From assembly GCA_015501055.1 (NCBI GenBank), contig JADNYV010000030.1:124001-188000 (forward strand): a stretch of 64,000 bases of DNA. Reading direction: 5' to 3'. Positions 1-11,412 of the stretch are shown piece after piece. The stretch is from Mucidula mucida (taxonomy: Eukaryota; Basidiomycota; Agaricomycetes; Agaricales; Physalacriaceae). The notes beneath the pieces were generated by a model. The model was given only the letters and a program-made list of their open reading frames with translations, ran no database searches and had not been told where the DNA came from. Numbering within the stretch: position 1 is the stretch's first letter; every line of letters starts with the position of its first letter. The translations under genes and the position numbers were made by a program.

Positions 1-400
1 TCGGATGATGAGGAATGGATACTGTCGGTGTCACGGGGGTACGGGGACGCGGCTGCTCGGGCGCGGCTATGGCTGGGACGCAAATGGTTTTTGAGTGCCG
101 GGTTTGTGATATTGTGGTTCGGAGGAGCCTGGCAGGTCAGCATTAGGTAAATAAAGCAAACAAGGGGCTCACTGGATCCATGCCAGGATGGCCTCCGAGA
201 TGATAGGTAGCGCGGTACAAGTCCTCGGCGGTCGGCGGCATCCCGTGCATGCGCGAGAGGCCGCCCTGGGACGAATGTGGGCGCGAATTGGATGAATGAG
301 TCGACGACGATGAGACCGAGTTTGAGCGGGAATGAGAGTGGATCGGAAGAAAGTCGAGGGGCATGTTTGTCGACATCATCTGCATGTTGACGGCTGCCAT
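1..400 (-). CDS. Ser/His-rich protein of unknown function (N-terminal part, cut by window edge)
   Basis: The start is taken at the ATG whose first base is 400 (protein begins MAAVNMQMM). The first exon runs to about 173. A GTGAGC donor and a CTGACCTGCCAG acceptor near 134 then join a second exon that continues in frame to the window edge. The roughly 120 visible residues are rich in Ser, His, Arg and Pro (an SHSRSNSVSSSSTHSS stretch) and look intrinsically disordered. No catalytic or zinc-binding motif is visible in this part. Such N-termini are common in fungal transcription factors, for example C2H2 proteins, but that is only a guess because the informative C-terminal part lies outside the window. 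Confidence 0.6.
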
Positions 401-691
401 GGCTGGGAACGAAGGCGAAAAGAGTGGATGCGGACCAGCCGTGGACAATAAGTAAACGATTACGGTCAAGCAGCAGCAGTAAAGTAAGAAAAAACAACAA
501 GCCCGTCAACTGCTAATGAACGGAATGACGGTCTGCGCGAGAGTGTGGTGGATACGATCTGGGATCACAATTTCACTGGGTGCATCGTCAAGGTAACCAG
601 ATGCCACCCTCTTGCCAACGCCTTATATCCTCCCACGATCCATCGACATATCATACACATCATTCAGTCTCATCACATCCTCAAACAACTG

Positions 692-3185
692 CTAACCAGA
701 GCCCAGGTACATGTACTTGCGAAACCGCTTCCTCATCTTTTTCTCCCGTCCGTCCGCCAGCCGCCGCGCCAGCCCGACCCATGATCCCACCGTCAAATCT
801 GCCAGCTCGTATGGCGTGTACTTGCTTTTTCTACTGGACCTGTCCGCAATGCCTTGGGTAGATTTTTGAGCGGAACAGGATAATTAAACTCGCCCTCTCC
901 TATCAAAGGATGCAAATCTGTAGCAGCATACGTCGTATATTCGAGTTTGAAATCGGGCTTGAGACTCTTGTTCCCCTCTGCGAGATCCGGAATGTAATAC
1001 TATCCTGATCGTCAACATTGTCCTCATACTACAAATCAACTGTCGTTTCATACCTGTGCATATCCCAACGGACTCCACAGCTGATTGCGCCTCGACGGCG
1101 CATCCGGATCAGAGTGCCACGTATTATTCAGAATACATTTCCAAGAGTGGCGGTACTCCTCCTCCTTGCAGTAAGTCTCCTTGTTTCCGTGGTCGCCACG
1201 ATGATGCGATGGTTTCCGTCCACGTTTCTTCTGCGTCTCCTGATTTCGGTCTACTGTCTGTACACCAGATCCCCGGAGCGCTGAAATGTTGTACGAGTAT
1301 ACCCGGAAGGTCGGTAGATATGGATTAGGCACCACGGGAGGCGACACATTAATGACCCCGTATTGGTCCAAGTCTGTTTTCCCCGCTTTCGGGAGTTCGC
1401 CAAAGTCGTTCAATAGGGCATCACAGAGGTCGTCCTCGTCCGAGGTCCCCATTCGTATCTTTTTACCTTGATCAACATCAAGCAAAAGGTCCACCGCCTC
1501 GACGAAGAAGAACTAAACGGGGTCATTTAATATAATACAACGCGAGAAATGGCCGCTCGTACATGGTCCGCGTTCATGTGCTGGTAAAGCGTGAGACGAG
1601 GAGCCATAAATGTAAACCTGAAGCAACGTACCCCATACAAATGCCCCAGGATAATATCCTGGAACCGGAGGGAAAGTTCTACGTAACGAACATACTAGAA
1701 CGCTGTAGCCGACGCCACCGAACTAGGCTGGTTTCGACTTACGCATTCTGGGTAATAGTTCCCCGGCGATGGAGGGACGTGACCTTGAAGCATCGTCAAA
1801 TCATGTTCTGTTCCGACTGCAAGCCGGCTAACCTGTTAACCAAACCTGTGCGAAATCAGCACGGAAATAGAGCGATTATGGTCAGCCATACAAGCATATT
1901 GCGCGATCGATAGGTCTTCAACTGGACTTCTAACCAGTCAAACTGCAGGTTACCGGGATCATCAGCCTCTCGAGAGTTACAACCGCCCACAGCTATGTAG
2001 CAAACGAATTAGATGGATCAAAGTACACAGCACGGGATTTACCTTTGTTCGAATCATAGAAATACATGGTGTTGAGGCTGATAGCCGCGACAGACCCTGG
2101 AATGACCTCAGTAGAGTAATAGGCGCCACGTTGGAAAACTTGGTGGTAAGGGAATGGTATAAACTGCTTCCATATCCTGAGATCCAATTTATCAGCGGAA
2201 ATTTTCATCTCATGAAAGTGCGACTTACGAGGAAAACTCATTAGTAACGGCATTGGGACCTACACAAGGCGTTGAGCCAAAGAAGTGGGGTCTCAGGAGA
2301 TGCTCACCTGCAGTCATGATGTTCTAAGTTCACGTCAATTAGGAAAGATGAAAACGAAGAGATAATAATCACATGAGCTATAGACAAGTAACTTGTGGAT
2401 CAGCATTGAAAGATCGGGTGGGGAGGCTTCAACTCACGCCACAGATCGTTATTGCCTATGTTTAGAGTTACTATACCGGATCTTCAAGAATGATAAGAAC
2501 CGTACCGAGGCTCGGAACAACAGGTATCCCTTTACTCGCGAATATCTTGTCCATCTTTTTAGCAACGGCGCGATTGAGGTCAAATATCTCGGCAGGTGTG
2601 CGTGGTACTTGGTGGTCATTATCGTGTCTTTGACGCGTCTTAGAGCTAGAGTTGGGAAGGAACGTGTGACCGACCTCGCATTGTCTCCTGTCCCTACCGT
2701 AAATCAGCGATAATGATACGGAGACTGATATAGCACACTGACACACGACGAAATCAATCTCCGAAGACCAATGTTTGTCAAGAAAGTCCAAAGTGTAGTT
2801 TGTTAATCTCAGTGGCGAATCACATTCCCTGGAAGCGTGTAAGACATGCCGACAAGCATTAAGAAAATCATACGAGTATGCCGTGCCCCAAAAGTCAGCC
2901 CTATCCTTCTTCTTTTTTGGCTTCTTTCTATGACAAGCTGTATCCAGGGATTTGTGCGCCTTATAGTAGGGGTCTGGGTGCATGTCTGTGATTTGGATAA
3001 AGCGTCCGTGAAGCTTTCGTGGGGCATCTGGACGTGTAAAATGAATGAATTGAGGCGGACATGGCGTAAGGGGGCATACCCTTCGCTGGCACCTGAATTG
3101 GGAACTGGGTAGGCGCACACAGAGTGTCGGCGATGGACAGCGAAAAAGCGAGCAGAAATGTAAGCGAGAAATCGAGCAGGTACAT
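692..3185 (-). CDS. PPN1: Endopolyphosphatase (Ppn1 family)
   Basis: This enzyme cuts inorganic polyphosphate chains internally in the vacuole. The start at 3185 gives a hydrophobic leader (MYLLDFSLTFLLAFSLSIA) that fits the single N-terminal signal anchor of this type II vacuolar protein. Splicing at least eight short introns restores the metallophosphoesterase motifs: ITDMHPDP (metal-binding Asp and His), WTGDNARHDNDH, a GNND segment, and HVPPSPGNYYPEC. The carboxy-terminal half has the family stretches IPFPYHQVFQRG, FFFVEAVD, SPPVVPNPYLP, FRVYSYN, and LWSPLGYAQ. After a LPKALR segment the frame must shift by one base (near 825-850) to read the usual SKYTPYELADL...RKRFRKYMYLG end, which stops at 692. 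Unshifted, it would stop at 793. Identification is secure; the last 50 residues depend on that shift. Confidence 0.9.
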
Positions 3186-3573
3186 AGTGGTATTGGAGAA
3201 AGCCGAGCAGACCACGCCAGGACGGGCACTCTGTGCAAAGGAGACATAGGAACGCACGTTTAGTTTTGTCGCGACGTCATTGGTGCGGCAGTTACCGCAC
3301 CCCGGCCCAGACGTTCAAGCTCGAAGGAGCCACGATGTTTACACGATGCAATGTTCTTCTCTCAGATAATATCTGCACGCAGGAACGCGAAACTCCAAAC
3401 ACCGAAGATATGAATCACGTGATGGAACGCCACAATTCCAAGTACAGCTCGATTCAAAACACGCCTAGTCTAATAACATTACAAAAAAGTGCTACTACTG
3501 GTACAATGGAAGCCAAGACTAGGTGATATACAGACGATACAGCATTGAGTGCAATGACAGGGTAGAACAGCAA
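3186..3573. other. Intergenic stretch upstream of PPN1
   Basis: The 388 bases lie between the PPN1 start and the stop of the next minus-strand gene. It presumably holds the PPN1 promoter and the 3' end of its neighbour. Only short open frames without family features occur here. I see no RNA gene or repeat. Confidence 0.4.
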
Positions 3574-4149
3574 TTACTGTGTCTTGATGCCGCGTGCGGC
3601 GCTCGAGTGGATGGGGGAAGACGGGGGCGTGTGCAAGGCCAGCAGGACCGACATGTTGTCGCCTGAATTGAGCACGTCCCTAAGAGACTTCTCTGCGAGG
3701 TGGCAAACCTGGACGACGCGTCAATAGTGCCGACGGAGAGGAGCGGCGTTGATGAGCTTACCCTGCTGTAGCCACCTGGCTGGAGTGTCGAGCGACTCTT
3801 CGCGATCATATTGTGAACGGCATCATACGTATAGCGACGACTGGGAGGCGGCGTTAGTGCCATGCCGAGTCAACGTCGTGAAAGAAATAGGCTTACAAGA
3901 TGCTCTCAAGCTCTGTTTTCGAGCGAGGAAGAATAAAAAGATCGGCGCCTTTGAGGTAGCGATCCAAAGCCTGATAAGCTACGCAACCGGCAAGGTGAGT
4001 CTCGTTGATTGAGCTCTCTATGTCCCAGTGGGACCCATTGTCGCTAGAGAAAGTCAGGACCGCCACCAACGTCGGACACGAAAGAAAACGTACGTGATGT
4101 AGTTGTAGGCAACGGCTTCAGCAGAGGTAGGGCTATAGAATCTATCCAT
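3574..4149 (-). CDS. Small protein of unknown function, four exons
   Basis: I do not recognise this gene. A plausible model starts at the ATG at 4149 (MDRFYSPTSAEAVAYNYIT) and uses three introns with good borders: GTACGT...ATAG, GTAAGC...CCCAG and GTAAGC...CCAG. It ends at a TAA at 3574. The joined protein is about 130 residues. Segments such as HLAGCVAYQALDRYLKG, FRRYTYDAVHNMI and VCHLAEKSLRDVLNSGDNMS look helical and non-repetitive, which supports real coding. There is no signal peptide or membrane segment. The three splice phases agree across all four exons, which would be unlikely by chance. An upstream frame extension to 4341 is low-complexity and more likely 5' UTR. The gene is divergent from the acetoacetyl-CoA synthetase gene. 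Confidence 0.5.
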
Positions 4150-4701
4150 AGAATGGAGTGCAGTGGTGGTGTTGGTGGTGGTGGGGAGGCAGGTGAGACA
4201 GACGCGGTTTTGCAGGCTTAAATAGGCAAGTAGTAAGCGCTGGGAAAAGCTATGGCGGAACGTTTGCTGAGCGTGTGAACCGGAGAGAAGATGCCAGGCA
4301 GGGGGCCAGGTACTTGTATATGAGAGGCAAGTTCGAGTCAACGCCGTTTATTTTCTCGATCGAGATTACGAACGTGCCATGCAATCGCAATCTATGTCAC
4401 GTCACGGATCTCGGAGCGGACTTAGACCATACCACCCATCTATATTCTCTTTCTTTCTCTGACAATCAGGTAAAACACAGAGATCCCACTGATATTTCCG
4501 GCTCAATTGCATTGCTTACCCTTGCAGCCCCGGTTTCTCTGGTCTTTCCCCAATCTTCCCAACAACGTACCACGTCAACTGTAATTATTATCGCCGGGCT
4601 TTGTCTCGGGCTTGGCATTCGCGTAGCATATCGTCTTTATCGAGCATCTTCGTCCCGACCCTCCAGAAGCACTGCCAAGCCGCAGCTCCTCGCTACCAAA
4701 T
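4150..4701. promoter_or_regulatory. Divergent promoter region between the small unknown gene and AACS
   Basis: These 552 bases separate two start codons that point away from each other, so both promoters must lie here. The AACS side is pyrimidine-rich (TATATTCTCTTTCTTTCTC near 4440), as is usual for fungal promoters and 5' UTRs. Open frames through this stretch are compositionally biased and lack family motifs. Confidence 0.45.
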
Positions 4702-7452
4702 ATGACCCTCACCTCCTCAACTGCCCCATTATACCAACCTCGCAACCCAGAACACTCTGCAACGTTCCGATTCCTTCGCGCTGTCAATGCTAGATACGGC
4801 CTATCTCTGACGTCGTACGAGGAGCTCTACACCTGGTCAACAACCCACATCGATGCTTTCTGGTCAGCTGTCTGGGATGAGACACACGTCGTAGGTGTCA
4901 AGGGAAGTCATGTAGTCAACTCCCAAGCCAAGCCGTCGGAAAATCCTCCGTGGTTCTTAGACTCTAAGCTCAATTGGGCGGAGAATATGCTTCGTGTACG
5001 CTCCGACAAGCATGCAATCATACAAGCCAGTCAGTCTGCAGACCGGCTGCATCCACTCGTCTAATGCGTGCCGCCTTTCAGCCGAACCCACTCCGACCAT
5101 TCCTTCTAGTATCTCTCGAAGAATCACATATGCGCAGCTCTATGATTCCGTTGCTGATGTTGTATCCTCTCTTTTACACAACGGCTTTCGACCTGGCGAT
5201 CGGGTGGCGTCTTACGCTTCCAACTGCATTGTGAGCCCGCTCCGCTATCGCAACAGATTCTTCGATTTGATTCCGTTCAGGAAAATGTAACTGCCTGTCT
5301 AGCTACCGCGGCTGTTGGTGGAATATGGGTTAGCGCGGCCACAGACTTTGGCCCAGACGGGGTATTAGAACGGTTCGTGCGTTCATGAATGCACAACAAA
5401 CACTCAAGTTTACATCGCAGATTCCAACAAGTCTCGCCGAAGTTTTTATTCACCGTCGATGCTGTCATGTCAGTCGTTCTGACATCCGTCCGTCTTAGCC
5501 TTCTGAACAGTTCTTAGCTATAATGGCAAAGTCCATAACCATTTAGCCAAGGTCTCTGTGCTTCTCAAAGGGCTCTCAAACAAACCCACAGTAATCACTA
5601 TCGAGTCGGGAGTCGTCCAAACAGGCGATTCCCTAAGCGAATTTTCTACCTGGAATGAGTTTGTAACGCAAGGACAGTCACAGAAATTAGGTAGGACTGA
5701 ATCTGGTGAAATCGAGTGGTATCGAGGGACGTTCAACGACCCGCTTTGGATCCTCTTTAGCTCTGGCACCACCGGTGAGTGGAGTACTTATATACGGGTC
5801 GCCCCTAGGTTGACTTCAGTGATTAGGCCTTCCAAAGTATGTTGCTTGGGAGAGAAACGGCGCAGTAGCTCACAGTGTCAATCAGACCAATCGTCCATCG
5901 CGCTGGGGGCATGCTTCTGCAGTCCAACAAAGAGTTCTTGATATGTGGCGACCTTCAACCCAGTGATGTCTTTTTCTACTACACGACAACGTTTGTCTAC
6001 CCTTCTTCATGAACTTCCCATTTTTAAAACGAGATCTGCTAGTGGCTGGATGATGTGGAACTTCTTGGTTAGCGCCCTCACTGTCGGTTGCACTCTCGTT
6101 CTCTACGACGGTAGTCCTCTTCGAGACCCCTCCTTCCTTTGGACGTTGGTCGACGATCTTGACATTTCCATTTTTGGAACTAGCGCAAAGTACATCGACG
6201 CGTTGTCGGTGTGTGACTTTGTCGTCTTCCAGAGGTGCACCCTGATCGTCGCATAGAAAGTCTACAAACCTCGCGATCATCACAGTCTTAAACGCCTCCG
6301 ACACATCTATTCTACAGGTTCCCCACTTTCGGCGCCGCTCTATGATTATGTCTATCAGCACATTCATCCGGATATCTTACTGGGCTCAATTACTGGTACG
6401 CCAGTTTACGCGATACCGAGTCCCTAATAAGATTGCCACAGGCGGGACTGATATCTGTTCTCTTTTCGCGGGGATGTGTTCGGCGCTACCTGTGTATCGC
6501 GGCGAAATTCAATGTCGCATGCTTGGTATGGCAATTGAAAGCTTTACCTCTGAAGGTAAGGTTAGCGGCTCGCAGACCCCCGGAGAACTTGTGTGTTTGC
6601 GGCCTTTCCCTTGTATGCCTGCAGGCTTTTGGCCGTTACCTGGTTTTGGTCCTGCCGAAAGCGTCGAAGCGGCTAAGGAGAGATATAGACAAGCCTATTT
6701 TGCAGAGTTTGATGGCGTCTGGTGTATGCCTCGGTTTTTCCTGTGGCCCCTTGTGGCGTATCGATCGCGTCACTGACTTATCTTTAGATCACGGCGACCA
6801 TGTCCTCATCACAGATTCAAAGTCGGACAATGGTGGTGGGGTGGTCATGCTGGGTCGGTCAGATGGAGTCCTGTGAGTACGCAACTTAACGTTACGTTCA
6901 CGATCGTTCATATTAACCAGCAATCCATCTGGCGTGCGCTTTGGATCTGCGGAGATATACGACGTGATAGAGCTCTGTTTCCCTGCAGCCACACCAGAAC
7001 ACGGGATAGTTGATTGTCTTGCTGTTGGGCAGTCGATCGAACAAGGCTCGGACGAACGTGTGATACTATTTGTGAAACTTCCCTCTGGGCGTGCATTATC
7101 TCCGCAATTGGAGAAAGATATCAAGGCGGCGATACGCCAAAGACGTAGTCCTCGTCATGTGCCAGCCAAAGTGAGTAGACTGACTTCAAGGAAGTGCGGA
7201 ACCCATCTGCTCTTAGATCATGCAAACGCCGGATATTCCTTACACACTAAACGGCAAACGTGTTGAAGTCCTAGTTAAGAAGGTCAGTACCTTCCGCGGA
7301 ACTATTAAGTGGTCAACAAAGACTGATCAATGTACCAGATCGTGAATGGAGCCCCCTTGTCGATCGCGAATCCCGCCACACTGTCGAATCCAGAGTGTCT
7401 TGAGTTCTTTTATGAGACGGGTAAATTGTTGAGGAGTGAAGTCGAACCTTGA
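4702..7452 (+). CDS. AACS: Acetoacetyl-CoA synthetase (AMP-forming)
   Basis: The enzyme activates acetoacetate with ATP and CoA, feeding cytosolic acetyl units into sterol and lipid synthesis. The start at 4702 opens an ACAS-type N-terminal domain (FRFLRAVNARYGL, WFLDSKLNWAENML). Splicing yields the AMP-binding P-loop motif LFSSGTTGLPKPIVH (around 5755-5915), the GWMMWN and LYDGSP segments typical of acetoacetyl-CoA rather than acetyl-CoA synthetases, GGTDICSLFAG, a GELVC...PCMPAGFW block, and NPSGVRFGSAEIYDVIE in the C-terminal domain. The end has the catalytic-lysine region IPYTLNGKRVEV and stops at 7452. All introns I could place keep frame, including one right after the SGTTG motif, so the gene looks intact. 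Total length of about 650 residues fits the family. Confidence 0.93.
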
Positions 7453-7826
7453 GCATGGAATTACAGACTTGTACACTACGGTTTCCATGGTATATCATCC
7501 GCACTGATCTTCAGAGCAACAAATGGTGGCTGTGTAAGAATCCCATCGGATATGGTTATAGATAAGATAACGATTTGATTTTCTCTATGTCAAATCGGTT
7601 CCCAGGGGCAACGGAACTTTCGAGGTTTCCTTCAAAATTCACCTCTACTGAGTTGTCTCAACTCTTTTCCATCCATCGCGATATACCCTTTACCAGCGGT
7701 CTCCTGCAATCCGACTTACAGCTCCAACTTCCGCTCATTTCCATCTCACGACAGCATCGCCGTCTACCTTGCTCCGGGTTCATGTTTGCCTCGTGTTGAA
7801 GTGCTCCAGCCTACATCCACGTTATC
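7453..7826. other. Intergenic stretch, AACS 3' end and promoter of the first MARVEL-type gene
   Basis: The 374 bases lie between two plus-strand genes. A 74-codon frame beginning at 7575 lacks family features and is probably 5' UTR. I see no RNA gene, repeat or mobile element. Confidence 0.4.
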
Positions 7827-9097
7827 ATGAGGTGCGCATCATATAACACTCAGTTGCTGCGCTTTGAGCTTACGTTGTACTCCCACAGATCCTCGATGCC
7901 TTCGTTGTTCAATACCCTCCGACTATGTTTCTACAGTACGCGCCCTCGCTTAACATTTCTCTCTGCGGGCTAAATTTTCGCCAGGCACTACCCTCGTATT
8001 CACTGCCATCTGCTTCGGAATGGCCCTCCGATTTCTCACTGCCTTAGCCTCTTCTGACCTCAGTGAGTTTTACGTGCACTCTGCAATACATCCTCTCATC
8101 CCCTTGTCCAGCTCGTTTTGTTCCATTTGCAATTACTATCTGTTGTGCCACCTTGTTCATCATCGTTGCTCTGTACGTCGTTGCTGTCACGACAACTAAT
8201 GCGCCATCATTCATATTCGCTGCAGACTCTTGTTCAGTTTCTGCCTTCGGGAGAGAAATCCGATCGACACGAGATGGGAGCTGGGCTGCCTAGGCCTTGC
8301 CGGTCTGTTATGGCTGGGTACGTAACTGTCTTTGCGTGCTGCGGAAAACTAAAATTACTCGTGCTAGTCCTTGGCATGTACTTGGTCACGTCTGAGTCTA
8401 AGGATGCGAGCGTCGAGTGCTATGCAAGTGATGCTACTGCCACTGCTCTCGACGACGAACTGGCTAGTTGTACGTGACATGCCCGAGATGATCCAACAGG
8501 TCCTTACGCGAACCTCTAGTTCATACCGACCAGTTTCAAGCGATGTACCGCGTTCTCACGGCCTTTGCTTTACTTAATGCGATCCTGTGTATGTGATTTT
8601 ATTTCACGTCTTGTTCTTCCTCTGACCTATTCGTAGTACTCGGATGCTTCTTTGCCTTATTGACGCTGGCTCTCAAGCGTCATCGCAACGGCGACTCTCA
8701 CATGTGGTACGGACCAGTCACCTCGTGTGCTTGGTTCAACAACTACGGCATAAAGAGTCAGAGCAAGAAACAGGCTCCTGTTCTCCCCACTCGCGCGCCC
8801 AGGCAGACCAAACAGCCTACTATGAAGGAAGTGCGGATAGAAGCTGATCTGACTCCTGTACCACCAAGGCGAGAGCGGTCGAAAAGAGAGCGCGATTACG
8901 GAGAGGTTCCTCAACGGCAAAATTCATCCCGATCGCAAGGCAACTCTCGACCACAGAGAGATGCCTCCTATCGGGCAACGAGAAACAACTCTCGGACACG
9001 ACAAATGTCTGGGTCGTCGCTCATAGGTTCGACAACGGATGAATATGACACTGGAATGATGGCGAATCCGAATAGGGCGCCTCGAGGATCTCATTAA
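7827..9097 (+). CDS. Four-helix membrane protein, MARVEL type (first of three)
   Basis: A two-codon first exon (ATG AG at 7827) is joined through a GTGCGC...CACAG intron to SSMPSLFNTLRLCFYS. Further short exons encode four hydrophobic segments: TLVFTAICFGMALRFL, VPFAITICCATLFIIVAL, a helix near 8340-8370, and FALLNAIL..CFFALLTLAL. The pattern of two short N-terminal helices, a longer loop and a final helix followed by a charged tail is that of fungal MARVEL-domain proteins, which act in plasma-membrane organisation. The last exon (from about 8640) adds a cytosolic tail of about 130 residues rich in Arg, Ser and Gln and ending NRAPRGSH. The fold is inferred from hydrophobicity and from similarity to the next two genes. 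Exact exon borders in the middle are uncertain. Confidence 0.6.
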
Positions 9098-9346
9098 AGT
9101 AAGGTTTTATGTACATACGATATCTGTAGGATGTATCTGTCACGAATAGATTATTGATTGCGCCACATATGGGCGGATGTCGCAAAACCCCGAGTAAGCC
9201 GCGGCTTTCAACCGCTTTACGTTCGCATCACGTGTTTTGATCAACCAGAAATTCGCGCGATTCATTTTGGGGTCCTTCTAGAGCTTCCTTCCTGCTTCCA
9301 TCTCAGCGAAACCATTCATTCTGCAGCCTTTGATCTTGGCGTGAAA

Positions 9347-10444
9347 ATGACTGTCCGTTTTGTTAATTGGCGTCTTGGGTTCTATGGTGCGCGACTACTT
9401 CTTTCTGCTATGGCGTATTAAAAGTATCCCATCAGTCGTAGTACTTCTCTTATCCGGTATTGTCCAGTGTGATCTGTCTCGAACAGAACTACAGTAATCA
9501 ACTACAGCAACCGTTCTTGGACTCTCTGGACATCTTGCCAATCTATTCCTCCCCAATCTGCACAGTATGCACCGCTCTGCCGACATATCTGTAATCTGAT
9601 GAATCTTACAGAGGACTTCACCACATTTGCTCTGATAATCCCATCTCTAACGATATTCGCGCTAATGTTAACGTGCGTGTCACTCTTGGTATGCCCGCCA
9701 TGCTTGACGAAGCTTCATTAGCATACAATGGTCCCAACCCCGGATCGAGGTTGTGGTTCTATTTATCCTTTCTGTTTTATGGTTAGGTGTGTAGTCTATG
9801 CTCGCCGCTCTATCGTCTCTTACGCCATCCACAGCGATGGGGGCGTGGTCAAAGTAAAGGCCAATATACACTTCCATTCAACAACTTATGCGGTCTTCAG
9901 TGATATCATAGGTCACATACAGTGTGATGGACTTGCCGGCCAGAGGACCGCGACGAAGACCGGTGATAGTAGGCGATAACCCCAAATTACACTTTCAGTC
10001 AGTTGATAAAGTGATAGTGAGCGCGCAGGCGTACTGCTATGAAATGAAAGTCACTGAGGCCTTCTCATGGGCCAACTTTATACTGTTTATGCTCGCCTTC
10101 TTGACTATCCTGTCTCTAACATCCCAGGCTCAAAGTTTTGGACGCTGGGATATCTGGAGGGAGCCCATTCAAGGTATGTCGCGTCTTGCCGTGATTGTTT
10201 TCCGAGTCATTCAACGCGACGTTTAGAGCTCGGATGGTTCAACGAATATCCCGGCTTCTACAACTCAACGCCCGGCATGATGCCCATGCAATATATGCCC
10301 ACAGCAGGCGGATTTGTGCCATACGGTCAAACACAGGGACAGCAACAACCTCTACCGCAAGGCCACACTCTTATTGTTCAACCTCACCATGGCCAGCCCC
10401 CAACGATAACGTCTGTTCCCTACGGATCGGCCGGGGGGGTATGA
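9347..10444 (+). CDS. MARVEL-domain membrane protein (second of three)
   Basis: The start is MTVRFVNWRLGFY at 9347. About seven introns give membrane segments VVVLLLSATVLGLSGHLANL, TTFALIIPSLTIFALML, RIEVVVLFILSVLWL and AFSWANFILFMLAFLTILSL. The loop before the last helix carries two Cys (IQCDG and AYCYE), and the helix motif EAFSWANF followed by a polar segment and a Trp (GRWDIW) is the hallmark of fungal MARVEL proteins. The cytosolic tail is Pro, Gln and Gly rich (MMPMQYMPTAGGFVPYGQ) and stops at 10444. It lies in the same direction as, and 250 bp after, the first gene. Function is likely in membrane subdomain organisation or cell-surface response, by family only. Confidence 0.7.
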
Positions 10445-10504
10445 ATTTGAAGTTGCACGCTCATAACACGTTGTGTACGCTCTAATGCCCGCTTACGTCG
10501 TCAA

Positions 10505-11209
10505 TGAAATTTCGATGCCTCATGTTCAACACGCTTAAGCCTTGCTGTTTCCGACTGAAAACCCATACCTGCACCGCCCATCTTGTTTCCCGCTGACCCC
10601 AATATGCCTCTATTCCAGCAAAACCCGATACGCTCGACCGGCGCATGTGAGGCGTTCTACTAACACTGGAAGTTCTGAAGACGATCAAATTACAGTACTT
10701 CTCGCAATGGGTGTAGGGTGGATGGCGACGCGTTATCTGGGATCCTTGCGTGGGTACCATCCACTGTTCACTGTGCTCACTATTAATGACATCTTCTCCA
10801 GATGCACTTCACCTGACACAGACGTCCGTTGCTATCCTTGCAATTCTGTCTCTGATGTATATGTGCGTCGGCGCGTTTGTCTGGAACGATGAGCCTAACG
10901 GTAGCCTAGTGTCACTATTCACCACCGAAGGGAAGGCCATGTAATGACCCAGACACAAGAAGAGATGATACTGATAGGCGGGTTTGGTCTATTTTGGATT
11001 GGTGAGTGATAACACCCGCCATAGAACGATTCGTGACAATCATTCAAGCGGTCCTTTTGGCGTGGAGGGCTTACACCCAGGGATCAGGACACGGAGATTT
11101 TGACGGTACTGTTTCAAGGGGACAAGACAGTTACACTGGGAGTGTCCTGCCTTACCCATGTAGAGCTGACGACATGTATTGCATTGTTGAGGAGTGGTCG
11201 TTCTTCTAA
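10505..11209 (+). CDS. Probable third MARVEL-type membrane protein, gene model uncertain
   Basis: The DNA at 10505-10550 aligns by eye with the start of the first MARVEL-type gene (MFNTLKPCCF against LFNTLRLCFY). Downstream come hydrophobic exons VLLAMGVGWMATRYLGSL, TQTSVAILAILSLMYMCVGAFVW, EMILIGGFGLFWI and VTIIQAVLLAW in the same order and spacing as the helices of the second gene. It ends with a polar tail that stops at 11209. The splice pattern near 10940-11022 is unsettled: the simplest join needs an intron of only 23 nt. The gene could therefore be partly broken or spliced differently. I consider it a tandem paralogue with a real chance of being non-functional. Confidence 0.42.
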
Positions 11210-11412
11210 ACTATATCTAGTTCATTATCGCATGATGCAATGAAGAATCAAAAAGGCGAACCGCAAAATGAACACAGCGAATTATGTGTAATGGAATATA
11301 ATAACATTGGTACAACGCGACGAATCGAGATAACGTCCATATCCAACCATGACCACAGAGGATATCATACAAAACTATTAGATGGAAACCGTTAATTAAA
11401 TAGACACGAGCG

